Shown here: piece by piece, positions 17,840 to 25,980 of the stretch | Position numbering within the stretch: position 1 is the stretch's first letter | Layout of the letters: every line of letters starts with the position of its first letter | Source: Bacteroidota bacterium | Lineage (GTDB): Bacteria > Bacteroidota > Bacteroidia > CAILMK01 | Reading direction: 5' to 3' | Length of the DNA stretch: 35,725 nucleotides | Assembly (NCBI GenBank): GCA_013287095.1 | Contig: JABDEJ010000007.1 | Location: forward strand, 1 to 35,725 | The notes under the pieces: model-generated | The model's database searches: none | Told to the model about the DNA's origin: nothing | The model's input: only the letters and a program-made list of their open reading frames with translations | Translations under genes and position numbers: made by a program

Positions 17840-17929
17840 CAGAACGGTGCGATATTTAAGTTCAAATCGCACGCCAAATATATCCAATTCTGTGCCGAAA
17901 TAATCGAAACCTCGAAAAGATACCGATTA

Positions 17930-17949
17930 CCTTCTCCTTTAGGAGAAGG
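17930..17949. repeat. Hairpin between GH3 fusion and sensor kinase genes
   Basis: CCTTCTCCT, a TT loop and AGGAGAAGG form a perfect 9-bp stem, followed by attaaggatgaggc. No T-run follows on the minus strand, so it is more likely an intergenic palindromic repeat than a rho-independent terminator, although it sits where one would be expected. Confidence 0.75.
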
Positions 17950-17964
17950 ATTAAGGATGAGGCG

Positions 17965-20925
17965 CTAATCAGTTATTTTACAATAATTATACAGGAATGA
18001 TCTATATATTTCGTCATGGATATCAGTACGAACGTTCATTTTTAACAGATTGTTGTTGGATGCTGTAGGATTGACTCTGTTTGATAAAAACACATAGATA
18101 AGACCATATTTTGGATCGGCCCAGATACAGGTGCCTGTGAAACCGGTATGCCCATAAGCATCAGCCGACGCATTTTGTGATGCCGGGGAAAGTGTGCTTC
18201 CAATAGCGGGTTTGTCCCAGCCAAGTCCCCGGCGATTGCTAGCATACTGGCTGGATGTAAATAGTTTTATGGTTTCAGGTTTGAGAAATTTCACTCCGGC
18301 ATATTGGCCGCCATTCAGCATCATCTGCAAAAGTATGGCCAGGTCATTCGCATCGGAAAACAGGCCTGCATTTCCACTTACACCCCCAAGCATAGCGGCT
18401 GCCGGGTCGTGCACATCACCATGAACAAGTTGATGCCTGAAATAGGTATCTTGTTCGGTAGGAATGATCTGTGACAGCGGAAATTTTTCAAGTGGTTTAA
18501 ATGTCATGGTAGCAAGGCCGAGCGGTTTATAAAAAACACTATCAACATATTTATCCAGAGGAGTCCCGGATATTTTTTCTATCACGTGTTGCATGAGAAT
18601 AAATCCAAGATCGCTGTATTCATATTTACCTCTGGCTTTAAGCGGAGACCTGATAATGATATTATAAATACTGTCTTCGTAGTTATGGTTTAAATACAAA
18701 CTGTCAGCTACTCTAACAGAATACAATTCATTCGGCCAATTGCAATAATAGAGGGTATCCGGCTTTCCTTTTGAATTTAACGTGCTCTTATAGAATGGGA
18801 TCCAGCTTTCGAGCCCGGCCTGGTGTGTCATTACTTCTTTTACCTGTAGATCGCCTTTATTGGTATTTTTAAGTTCGGGAAGATAAGTATCAAGCCTGGA
18901 ATTCGGATCTATTTTGCCTTGCTCATATAGCTTCATCACAGCCAATGTGGTTGCTGCTACTTTTGTTACTGATGCCAGGTCGTACAAATCATAATCTGCA
19001 ACGGGATCTGTTGAATTGGATGCCTGGTTCCCAAAACTTTTGCAATAAACCACCTTATTATCTTTGGCTACAAGTACCTGGCATCCAGGCATGTCATGGT
19101 CTTTTATGGCATGTTTGACAATGGTGTCAATTTTGTCTAGTGTTTCTGATGCCATTCCAGCCTCTTCAGGTTTTGTATATCGAAGTCTTGATAATCCTTT
19201 CGATGTTTTCCCCAGGTCGGCGCAATATTCTGTACAGGCTGTTACCGGCAAACTGCCGTGCGTAGCTATAGCCCCGAAAAGCGCTTCGGCTGAGGCATAT
19301 TGAAACGATTTGTCATCCTGGTACCCTTCTATGATCGAATTGAATTTTGGAAAGAATTTCAACGCATAGGGCGAACCCATGTTTACCAGGATCACGGGTT
19401 TGGAATTGTTTATTGAGTTAATAAATGAGATTGCTTTGTCTCCAATCCCATAAGTATCAGTATGTTTATTGCTCACATTATGGAGACTTATCACTATAAT
19501 ATCAAAGGTTTTAAGCGTATCCCTTAGCTTTTGCCAGTCAGAATCTTTTGCCCAGAAAGACGCGTGGAAAAAGCTTGCTTTGCAGTAGTTTCGCATCATG
19601 TCCTGAAACGCAGGTTCTGTTCTGGTACCTATCGCCAAAGAAGCAATGCGGTAATTGCCAGGATTTTTGAGCGGAATAAAATTGATATCATTTTTAACAA
19701 CCGTAATGCTCTGCTCTGCAATATGTTGTTTTAATATCTGATCAGAATATGTATTTAATTCTGATGTGATATTATCAAGATCGATGTAGTGACAGGTATC
19801 GAGCCCTGCCCATTGCTTTGCTTCGAGTATTTTGCGCACTTTGTCATCTATAAATGAAGAATCAATGCATCCGCTGTCAATAGCTTCTTTTATAGCCTCA
19901 ATAGCCTTTGGAACATCTTCAGAATAAAGCAGAATGTCATTTCCTGCCAGCAAAGCTTTCACCTCAAGTTGTCCGGGATCGTAATATTTACTCACGCCTT
20001 TCATATTGAGCGCATCCGAAAAAGCCAGCCCTTTAAAACCCATGTCATTTTTAAGGAGTTGGGTGGTAATTTCCGGCGATAATGATGCTCCCACATGTTG
20101 GGCTGTATCATAAGCAGGTATGTGCAAATGCGCCGTCATCACCCCACCTACGCCCCTAGCAAAAAGGTATCTGAAAGGATATAGCTCAAGTGTATCCATC
20201 TCTGCCCTGCTTTGGTTGAGTACAGGCAGGTCAAGGTGCGAATCAACATCTACATTACCATGTCCCGGGAAATGTTTTGCAACTGCCAGAATATGCTGGT
20301 CCTGTAGCGCCTGCATATACATGGTTGCTTTACGGGACACATCCATTTTATTCTCACCAAAGGAACGCATGTTGATGATCGGGTTCATCGGGTTATTGTT
20401 CACATCCACCACGGGCGCAAAATCAATATTGATTCCGAGGCGCTTGCATTCCTGCGCTATATCATGCCCCATTTTGTAAACAATAGAATCATCAGAAATA
20501 GCCCCCAACGGCATCTGGTAGCCAAAATTTATCGTGCTGTCAAGCCGCATGGCAAGTCCCCATTCCGCGTCAATACCAATCAATAGTGGCACTTTGGCAA
20601 TAGACTGGATATAATTGGTGACATCCGCTTGTTTGCACGGGTTGCCCTTAAAAAAAATAACCCCTCCGATATGGTATTCACCTACTAATTTCACAAGTTC
20701 AGGAATGTTGATTTTGTCTTTCACAGTGAATGCAGCGACCATGAACAACTGTCCGATTTTCTCGTCCATGCTCAGGTTTTTCATCACAGAATCCACCCAT
20801 TTGGTATCCCTGTATATGGGATATTTATTTACAGGTTTAGGGGTGGGATCAGCATGGCCTACTGCAGTCATCCCAAATAGGAAACAACCGAGAAACGCAA
20901 AAACGAACCTTATTTTTTTAGACAT
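17965..20925 (-). CDS. Secreted GH3 N-acetylglucosaminidase-like / class C beta-lactamase-like serine hydrolase fusion
   Basis: 986 residues with a signal peptide (about 1-25). The GH3 N-terminal domain (about 40-370) has the NagZ-type KHFPGHGNVDVDSHLDLP stretch (H230 of the acid/base dyad) and nucleophile D304 in FSDALNMKGV. A GH3 C-terminal-like domain (about 390-570) follows. The last 380 residues form a penicillin-binding/beta-lactamase fold with S652-x-x-K655 (SVTK), Y770-S-D and H926-T-G. The protein should act in the periplasm or outside the cell, probably on peptidoglycan or its fragments: one module removes GlcNAc and the other is an esterase, peptidase or transpeptidase-like hydrolase. 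I recall this fusion as a recurrent Bacteroidota architecture. The start has an AGGGA ribosome-binding-like sequence and a TACCTTTG element (20969-20976) upstream. Confidence 0.93.
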   Translation of the reverse strand: MSKKIRFVFAFLGCFLFGMTAVGHADPTPKPVNKYPIYRDTKWVDSVMKNLSMDEKIGQLFMVAAFTVKDKINIPELVKLVGEYHIGGVIFFKGNPCKQADVTNYIQSIAKVPLLIGIDAEWGLAMRLDSTINFGYQMPLGAISDDSIVYKMGHDIAQECKRLGINIDFAPVVDVNNNPMNPIINMRSFGENKMDVSRKATMYMQALQDQHILAVAKHFPGHGNVDVDSHLDLPVLNQSRAEMDTLELYPFRYLFARGVGGVMTAHLHIPAYDTAQHVGASLSPEITTQLLKNDMGFKGLAFSDALNMKGVSKYYDPGQLEVKALLAGNDILLYSEDVPKAIEAIKEAIDSGCIDSSFIDDKVRKILEAKQWAGLDTCHYIDLDNITSELNTYSDQILKQHIAEQSITVVKNDINFIPLKNPGNYRIASLAIGTRTEPAFQDMMRNYCKASFFHASFWAKDSDWQKLRDTLKTFDIIVISLHNVSNKHTDTYGIGDKAISFINSINNSKPVILVNMGSPYALKFFPKFNSIIEGYQDDKSFQYASAEALFGAIATHGSLPVTACTEYCADLGKTSKGLSRLRYTKPEEAGMASETLDKIDTIVKHAIKDHDMPGCQVLVAKDNKVVYCKSFGNQASNSTDPVADYDLYDLASVTKVAATTLAVMKLYEQGKIDPNSRLDTYLPELKNTNKGDLQVKEVMTHQAGLESWIPFYKSTLNSKGKPDTLYYCNWPNELYSVRVADSLYLNHNYEDSIYNIIIRSPLKARGKYEYSDLGFILMQHVIEKISGTPLDKYVDSVFYKPLGLATMTFKPLEKFPLSQIIPTEQDTYFRHQLVHGDVHDPAAAMLGGVSGNAGLFSDANDLAILLQMMLNGGQYAGVKFLKPETIKLFTSSQYASNRRGLGWDKPAIGSTLSPASQNASADAYGHTGFTGTCIWADPKYGLIYVFLSNRVNPTASNNNLLKMNVRTDIHDEIYRSFLYNYCKITD

Positions 20926-21052
20926 CCTGATCCCTGAGTAAACAACTGCCTGGTGAAAAACATTGCTGCAAAGGTAAGATTATTATATTATGGCATAATG
21001 GTTAGGGAATTGTGCTGTAATATGCTGCAAATTTAGAATCAGGCTTCAATCA

Positions 21053-22018
21053 CTAAGAGGCCTTTTTCCATATTCTTCCTAAGCCTATCATTTGCTGAGT
21101 ATCAGGATCCCATACTTTCAAATTCAGGCAATGATATATGGCAATGGGCGAAAGCGACGTCCTTTTGGCAGACTGGAACTCCGGCATTTTCCGCATCGTT
21201 TCCCTCAAACGGTAAAACGGTATATGTGCATTGACATGGTGGATATGATGGTATCCGATATTGCCGGTAAACCATCTCATTACAGGGTTCATTTCCATAT
21301 AGCTTGACGAATCCATCGCGGCTGTAATATAAGACCAGTCCTGGTTATTGCTAAAAGTGGCGCCCGGGAAATTGTGTTGCGCGTAAAAAAGATAAGAGCC
21401 TATCGCCGACGAAATAAAAAACGGTACAAAAATGCCCAAAACCAGGCAAAGCCATCCACCAAAATACAGTGTTAAGCCTATGATCGTGACGTGAATGATC
21501 AGTGCGACCATAGAGTCTTTATGTAGCCGCGGGTTAGCCATAAAAGACTGGATACACAAACCATAAATGAACATAAAAATATAGCCGAACAGAATAGTAA
21601 TGGGATGCCTGACTGCCAGGTATTCAAATCGTTCTCGGAATGAGGAACTAAGAAATTTGCTTTTGGTCATGATAGGATAAGAGCCGATACTCGCGGAATA
21701 AAGCTTCGAATTGTTTTTATGATGATAATCGTGTGTGCGTTTCCAGATGCTTGGCGGACTTAAAATTAAAATCCCATAGATGTACATGATAATTTTGGCG
21801 GGAACAGATCTTTGAAGAATGGTGCGGTGCAGAAAATCATGATAGATGATAAACATCCGCACCATCAGCAGTCCTGCCAATACACTGCAAATTATCCGCA
21901 GAAAAATATTGATATCCAGGAAGCTAAAGAGCAGTGCCGTACTGAGCAAAATAAGGGCGGTTATCAGGTGCGTCCAACTGATAAGTTTATCTTCTTTCAC
22001 AAATTCTTTGGTAGCCAT
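21053..22018 (-). CDS. Membrane fatty acid desaturase
   Basis: 321-residue integral membrane di-iron oxygenase that introduces double bonds into acyl chains. The three histidine boxes are visible: HDFLH (60-64), HDYHH (96-100) and GYHHIHH (255-261), plus YAQHNF (about 212-217), with hydrophobic helices around residues 15-58, 74-90, 140-160 and 172-212. I start it at ATG 22018 (MATKEFVKED), which has a GGGAG-type ribosome binding sequence 8-12 bases upstream; the longer frame from 22042 is unlikely. It lies 76 bases downstream of the acyltransferase gene on the same strand, and together they suggest adjustment of membrane lipid composition. The substrate and the position of the double bond are not evident. 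Confidence 0.92.
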   Translation of the reverse strand: MATKEFVKEDKLISWTHLITALILLSTALLFSFLDINIFLRIICSVLAGLLMVRMFIIYHDFLHRTILQRSVPAKIIMYIYGILILSPPSIWKRTHDYHHKNNSKLYSASIGSYPIMTKSKFLSSSFRERFEYLAVRHPITILFGYIFMFIYGLCIQSFMANPRLHKDSMVALIIHVTIIGLTLYFGGWLCLVLGIFVPFFISSAIGSYLFYAQHNFPGATFSNNQDWSYITAAMDSSSYMEMNPVMRWFTGNIGYHHIHHVNAHIPFYRLRETMRKMPEFQSAKRTSLSPIAIYHCLNLKVWDPDTQQMIGLGRIWKKAS

Positions 22019-22094
22019 AATAAGCTCCCTGCCACATCTCATCTGTGTTTCTGTTTTCTAATGGTGCGTAAAACACCGCTAAAGGTACATCAAA

Positions 22095-22970
22095 TTATTG
22101 ATTTTCGTTCACAGGCCTCTTGTGTTTCCATCGCCTGTGCGACCATAACCAGGTCTCTGGCTGTGCCCTGATCTCATCCTCCAGCCGGCGGGTAAACTTC
22201 TCCGTTATTTCGCCATATTGCATGCCAACGGGGTTGTCTACCAGCAATTCCGTGTATATTTCGTAATAGCCTCTTTTGGTTCTTTTTAGCCAGGCAAAAA
22301 CCACCGGGTATTTCATCATTGTGGCTACTTTTTCGGTGCCTTCAAAAACAGGGGTATCCTGGTTCAAAAATGTGGTCCAGTAGGCATTGGCAGGGGTTGA
22401 TGGCGTTTGGTCTGCAATGAAAGCCGTAGCGCTTATTTCAGCCTTGTTTTTGATCATATCCCTCAGTGTATTTTTCATGGGGATGAGTTTGGTGCCAAAA
22501 CGCGTCCGCATTTTGTAGATAAGCCTGTCAAAGTTTTTGTCTTTGAGTGGATGGTAAATGACATAGAGCTGATAATCCGTATCCAGGGTCATGCTGGCCC
22601 CGGCCCATTCCCAATTGCCTAAGTGGCCCAGCACAATAATGATGCTTTTTTTCTCCTCATGCAGCCTGTTGAACAGCGACGTATCATGAAACTTGCATCG
22701 CCTCAGTGCTTCCTTTTCGGAGATGGTCAGCGTTTTAAAAGTCTCCAGCATCAGGTCGCACAAATAATGAAAATAGGTTTTGGTAATGGCCTGTATTTCT
22801 TGTTCAGATTTTTCAGGAAAGGCGTTTCGAAGGTTTGTTTCGGTTACGGTTCTCCGGTATTTTAAACCATAAAAAACAACAATATACATGAAATCAGACA
22901 CTGCATAAACCGCCCTCATGGGCAGCAGGGACAGCAAATAAATAAATGGCAACGCGAAATAATACCCCAT
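22095..22970 (-). CDS. LpxL/HtrB-type lysophospholipid or lipid A acyltransferase
   Basis: 291 residues from the ATG at 22970 (MGYYFALPFIYLLSLLPMRAVY), which is how members of this family begin in Bacteroidota; the frame extends to a GTG at 22997, but that extension enters a direct repeat. The protein has an N-terminal membrane anchor and the H-x4-E catalytic motif in GHLGNWEW. RYRRTVTETNLRNAFPEKS is here as KYRRTVTETNLRNAFPEKS, followed by FIADQTP and FLNQDTPVFEGTEKVA, which are all LpxL-family landmarks, and the chain ends WLWSHRRWKHKRP. It acts at the inner membrane and probably transfers a secondary acyl chain to lipid A. It could also acylate an amino lipid. It is first in a likely pair with the desaturase. 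Confidence 0.9.
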   Translation of the reverse strand: MGYYFALPFIYLLSLLPMRAVYAVSDFMYIVVFYGLKYRRTVTETNLRNAFPEKSEQEIQAITKTYFHYLCDLMLETFKTLTISEKEALRRCKFHDTSLFNRLHEEKKSIIIVLGHLGNWEWAGASMTLDTDYQLYVIYHPLKDKNFDRLIYKMRTRFGTKLIPMKNTLRDMIKNKAEISATAFIADQTPSTPANAYWTTFLNQDTPVFEGTEKVATMMKYPVVFAWLKRTKRGYYEIYTELLVDNPVGMQYGEITEKFTRRLEDEIRAQPETWLWSHRRWKHKRPVNENQ

Positions 22971-22987
22971 CCCGCAAATCTCGTGAC

Positions 22988-23028
22988 CAGCATTCACATT
23001 TCATTGAAAATTAGGAAATAAGTTTGGG
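22988..23028. repeat. 41-bp direct repeat, copy 1 (acyltransferase leader)
   Basis: Matches 23188-23228 at 40 of 41 positions (22993 differs), at an offset of exactly 200 bases. It starts 18 bases upstream of the acyltransferase ATG and includes a TAATTTTC word that is one base away from a TAnnTTTG -7 element on the minus strand. Confidence 0.95.
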
Positions 23029-23061
23029 AAGGGGATTGATGGCACTGGGTATTGCCAATAT

Positions 23062-23193
23062 CTATTGCATCAGGTTTACAATTAGTTTTACCATTGTTTC
23101 TTTCTCTTCTGGTTTGCTTTCAGCAATTAGTAATGTCAGCGCTACCAGACCATTGTCTTCCAGTATCTTTGAGCCATTTTGCCTCAACAGCAA
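23062..23193 (-). other. 43-codon cryptic ORF or gene remnant between direct repeats
   Basis: An ORF from TTG 23193 to TAG at 23062-23064, lying in the 159-base spacer between the two 41-bp repeats. Its translation is protein-like: LLRQNGSKILEDNGLVALT, then LIAESKPEEKETMVKLIV, ending NLMQ. This gives an amphipathic, charged helix pattern rather than random composition. An in-frame TGA lies immediately before the TTG, so it is either a very short gene with a rare start or the 3' remnant of a lost gene. I recognise no family. Confidence 0.3.
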
Positions 23194-23228
23194 TCACATT
23201 TCATTGAAAATTAGGAAATAAGTTTGGG
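23188..23228. repeat. 41-bp direct repeat, copy 2
   Basis: Second copy of the 22988-23028 repeat, 11 bases beyond the stop of the membrane protein gene and directly upstream of the 43-codon ORF on the minus strand. Confidence 0.95.
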
Positions 23229-23239
23229 GACCACCTTTG

Positions 23240-24298
23240 TCATTTTGCATCCAACCGCGTATTACCAACCCCACTCTTCTTTATCTTTCTTTCCAGATAG
23301 TGCATGAACCTGTGGTGTACTGGGCTGAATACCATCACAAATAGGCCAGACAGAAAAGAAGAGATGAGCACATCAGACAAGTGCAAAACTTCCGAAAGCC
23401 AATGCAGGAAATAATGTTCAATGGTATTGTACAAAATAATGATCATGGTGAAAACAGAGCCATCTACAATGGTGCGGCGTATTAGGATCCCGGTATCAAA
23501 GGTATCTGAAAAAAAAAGGCTCATTACCATGGACACGATAAGTGAAGCCGACGTTAATGATGTAAATATCAGGCGAATTAACGGGCTTGTTTCGTTATTA
23601 AAGAGTTCTGTGATAATAGCAATGATAGCGACGAATGTGTAGGTAAGTACCCCCCAGAGAAGCCAAAGTATTTTATTCTTTTCAGAAGTTGTTGACCTTC
23701 TGTAATTGGCAAAAAGAGATAGCGTACCTGTGATTAATATGCCAATATTGAGAAAAGCAACGGTAAAGCCCAATACCGGCTTGTATAAAGTGGACAAAAA
23801 CCCTGCCCCGAAGATAATAACCGGATAAACGATCCATGTATAATTCTTCAGCGACCATTTCAGGTAAGCCGCCGGTATTTTCCATTTAAATACAGAGCTG
23901 ATATCATCACGGGTAAGCGCTCGCGGGAATATTTGTAATGATTTTATAAAAGCAGTTCCGGCTATTGCAAAACTGACCATAAGGATCCAAAGCGGTACCC
24001 ATGAATTGTTTACGTTATGTAAATGCTGTAGTACAAAATCCTCCGACACCAATGATAAAAACAAAGCATACAGAAGCGTTCCTTTTTGCGGCCTGGTTTT
24101 TAAGGAAATCAAAAGCGCAAACACTGCCAGTAAAGGAGATGAAATAAGAACAGGATATGATGACCGCATCGCTGCGTTAAGCCTTAGACTTTCATCACCA
24201 AAGAAAACACTGAAAAAAACAATCCACAGAATAAACGTAACTGCAACAGATAAAAAATTGACTATCCGGAGCTGTTTTATATTTATGGTCAATTTCAT
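23240..24298 (-). CDS. Polytopic membrane protein resembling a histidine-kinase sensor module, no output domain
   Basis: 352 residues from ATG 24298 (MKLTINIKQLRIV); a GTG at 24319 is an alternative. About eight to nine membrane helices fill nearly the whole chain. The segment DTGILIRRTIVDGSVFTMIIILYNTIEHYFL, followed by a last helix and PVHHRFMHYLERKI, has the same layout as the membrane part of many sensor kinases and cyclases (DxDxxI-x-RTLVYG ... PLRRRIQRFIDR). Here the protein ends about 15 residues later, with no kinase, cyclase or GGDEF domain. It may be a stand-alone receptor that works with a separate kinase, or a truncated one. No frame continuing into a kinase is visible downstream. 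The assignment by resemblance is tentative; membrane location is sure. Confidence 0.7.
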   Translation of the reverse strand: MKLTINIKQLRIVNFLSVAVTFILWIVFFSVFFGDESLRLNAAMRSSYPVLISSPLLAVFALLISLKTRPQKGTLLYALFLSLVSEDFVLQHLHNVNNSWVPLWILMVSFAIAGTAFIKSLQIFPRALTRDDISSVFKWKIPAAYLKWSLKNYTWIVYPVIIFGAGFLSTLYKPVLGFTVAFLNIGILITGTLSLFANYRRSTTSEKNKILWLLWGVLTYTFVAIIAIITELFNNETSPLIRLIFTSLTSASLIVSMVMSLFFSDTFDTGILIRRTIVDGSVFTMIIILYNTIEHYFLHWLSEVLHLSDVLISSFLSGLFVMVFSPVHHRFMHYLERKIKKSGVGNTRLDAK

Positions 24299-24440
24299 CT
24301 TTGACTGGATGTTGTTCACTTACATTGCTTTGACTTCAAAGCTAATAACATTATGCATATACGTGCCTAAGGAGTTCTGAAATTTCTTATGCCCGGGCGC
24401 GACTGCGTCGCGTTCGGATTGGCTTTGCGTATGTGACGCT

Positions 24441-24557
24441 CCGCTGTCGCTCGCGTCCCGTGAGTGTCAGCTATCCCTGGCCTCTGGCCGATTGTTGAAT
24501 AAATAAAGCGGCGGGACGCCGCAGATACCCACACTCGCGGGACGCGAGCGAGGGCGG
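24441..24557. repeat. GC-rich inverted repeat element
   Basis: The 27-base arms 24441-24467 and 24531-24557 are complementary at 24 of 27 positions, with the word CTCGCGTCCCG in the left arm. An inner hairpin GCGGCG/CGCCGC (24508-24522) lies between them, and another (CGCGAC/GTCGCG) lies near 24400. The composition differs sharply from the A+T-rich surroundings. The element covers the 3' end of the ORF6N relic and contributes its last residues. Confidence 0.85.
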
Positions 24558-24773
24558 AGGGGATATCAAGTCTGTATTGTTTTCATTGTCAATAATATAT
24601 GTATTGAGAAAGCTTTTTTCTTTGGTACTAAGCACAAACATAAAATCTTCGGGCAAGCGTTCGATATTCCTTTTTATGGCTTGTTTCAATACCCTTGTTT
24701 CCACACCATATAGTTTAGCCAGAACCGCTCGCTGAGTCTTAGCGAAGCGGAGACTCGGTGCGCATAGAATCAC
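24471..24773 (-). pseudogene. ORF6N domain protein relic
   Basis: The core [32 protein letters not shown] is the second half of an ORF6N DNA-binding domain of the kind found in phage and anti-repressor-like proteins. The preceding part (the family's I-R-G-x-K-V-M-L-D segment) is missing: at about 24724 the frame runs into a hairpin repeat (24730-24760). At the other end, after [10 protein letters not shown], the frame enters the GC-rich inverted repeat. Both ends have therefore been replaced by repeat DNA, and the remaining 100-codon frame is unlikely to encode a working protein. Homology is limited to about 24600-24723. It suggests past phage or mobile DNA at this site. Confidence 0.75.
24730..24760. 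repeat. Hairpin repeat at 5' border of the ORF6N relic
   Basis: GAGTCT (24734-24739) and AGACTC (24751-24756) pair around tagcgaagcgg, with partial pairing beyond. It marks the point where ORF6N homology stops. Confidence 0.55.
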
Positions 24774-24795
24774 AAAGTCTGCAGACTTGAGTAGC

Positions 24796-25908
24796 TTAAA
24801 ATCCTGTCAAATTCAGGACATAATGTGTGCTGCGTCCTCCCCCTTGGGTGATAAATATATTCATTTTCACCAGGTTCTGCAGGTCCCTGGTAGCCGTAGC
24901 TTTAGAGGATGTCGTGAGTGATAGGTATTTGGCTGCATTCATTCCGCCTTCAAATCCTTCAGGGCCAGCCTCAAACATGCGCCGTACCACTTTAAGCTGC
25001 CGGTCGTTAAGCTGATCTTTAAAATGGTCAAAAAATTTCGTTTTCTTCAAAACGAAGTCTGTCAATTGCCTGGCCTGGCGCTGTGCCAGCAGGGTGGTTT
25101 CGGCAAAATATTTTACCCATGGGGTAATATGGTTGCCTCGCTGCCCTGTTTCCAATGCCCGGTAATAGGCCCGTTTATGGGCTTCTATCGTTTTTGAGAG
25201 GCTTAGAAACACAGGGCGTTTCAATGTTTGTGACAGGGCTTTTTCAGCAATGGCACGACCTATGCGTCCATTTCCGTCTTCAAAAGGATGGATGGATTCA
25301 AAATATAAATGTGCGATGGCTACCCTTACGGAAGGCTTTTTGATTTCCTTTTTTCCGCCCGGCGCAGTGGCATTAAACCAGGCGATAAACCTGTCCATTT
25401 CCTGTGGCACCCGGCTTGAAGGCGGCGCTTCAAAATGTATTTTTTCTTTCCCCGCCGCCCCGGAAATGATTTGCATCGGTTCTGTGTGTGTGCGCCATAC
25501 CCCAACCTGGATATTGCGGCTGCCCGCCATAAGCATTTCGTGCCATTGGAACAGTTTTTCTTTGGTGAGCGGCTCCATAAAAGTTTGTCTCACATCCACC
25601 ATCAGGCTGCCAATGCCGCTGGCTTTTTTATCTTTCACCTTGATTGGTTCTTTGTTGATCCCCAGATTATTACGGATGGAAGAGACCACGTCGCCGCGGT
25701 TCATGTATTCCCCTTCAATCTCCGATGTTTTTATGGCCTCCGAAACCATTATATCTACGAGCGTTTCCGTTTGCGATTCTTTTGACATGCCATTCAACAT
25801 GCCCATAATAAGCCCGGACTCTTCCGCCAAAGAGAAGAGATTATCCTCTATTTCTTCGATGTCGTAAGTGAAATGAGGCCAGTCTCGTTGCTGCCAATTA
25901 TAGATCAT
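24796..25908 (-). CDS. Fic family AMPylase with C-terminal winged helix
   Basis: 370 residues from ATG 25908 ([16 protein letters not shown]), the usual opening of Fic proteins with an N-terminal DUF4172 domain; the frame to 25947 runs through the promoter. The inhibitory helix motif [S/T]xxxE[G/N] is present as T61-SEI-E65-G66, and the active site [12 protein letters not shown] (207-218) is complete, so it is predicted to transfer AMP to a protein hydroxyl and to be held off by its own N-terminal glutamate. The C-terminal 70 residues ([16 protein letters not shown] ... [24 protein letters not shown]) look like a winged helix that could bind DNA. The target is unknown. The promoter carries three copies of an operator-like word (25925-25980), which suggests autoregulation. 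It lies in an accessory patch beside an ORF6N relic. Confidence 0.93.
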   Translation of the reverse strand: MIYNWQQRDWPHFTYDIEEIEDNLFSLAEESGLIMGMLNGMSKESQTETLVDIMVSEAIKTSEIEGEYMNRGDVVSSIRNNLGINKEPIKVKDKKASGIGSLMVDVRQTFMEPLTKEKLFQWHEMLMAGSRNIQVGVWRTHTEPMQIISGAAGKEKIHFEAPPSSRVPQEMDRFIAWFNATAPGGKKEIKKPSVRVAIAHLYFESIHPFEDGNGRIGRAIAEKALSQTLKRPVFLSLSKTIEAHKRAYYRALETGQRGNHITPWVKYFAETTLLAQRQARQLTDFVLKKTKFFDHFKDQLNDRQLKVVRRMFEAGPEGFEGGMNAAKYLSLTTSSKATATRDLQNLVKMNIFITQGGGRSTHYVLNLTGF

Positions 25909-25912
25909 GAGC

Positions 25913-25944
25913 CAAATGTACAACTTATTCGGCTCAAAAACAAA
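25913..25944 (-). promoter_or_regulatory. Perfect Bacteroidota promoter of fic, nearly leaderless
   Basis: On the minus strand, TTTG (25941-25944), a 20-base spacer and TACATTTG (25913-25920) match TTTG-N20-TAnnTTTG exactly. Only four bases separate the -7 element from the ATG at 25908, so transcription should begin at or next to the start codon. Confidence 0.75.
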
Positions 25945-25980
25945 CAAATTTTGAGCCGAATAGGGATTTTATTCGGCTCA
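25925..25980. promoter_or_regulatory. Three-copy operator-like site upstream of fic
   Basis: A perfect inverted repeat with 14-base arms (25926-25939 and 25949-25962, 9-base spacer) built on TATTCGGCTCAAAA. A third copy of the core, TTATTCGGCTCA, lies at 25969-25980, 44 bases from its direct counterpart at 25925-25936. One arm fills the spacer between the -33 and -7 elements and the other abuts the -33 element, the place for a repressor. The binding protein is inferred, not seen. Confidence 0.7.

Noticed and set aside
17930..17949. Rho-independent terminator
   Set aside because: The stem is strong, but no T-run follows in the direction of transcription.
23024..23221. 65-codon plus-strand ORF spanning the direct repeats
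   Set aside because: It runs through both 41-bp repeats, its Ser-rich translation is not protein-like, and the minus-strand frame reads better.
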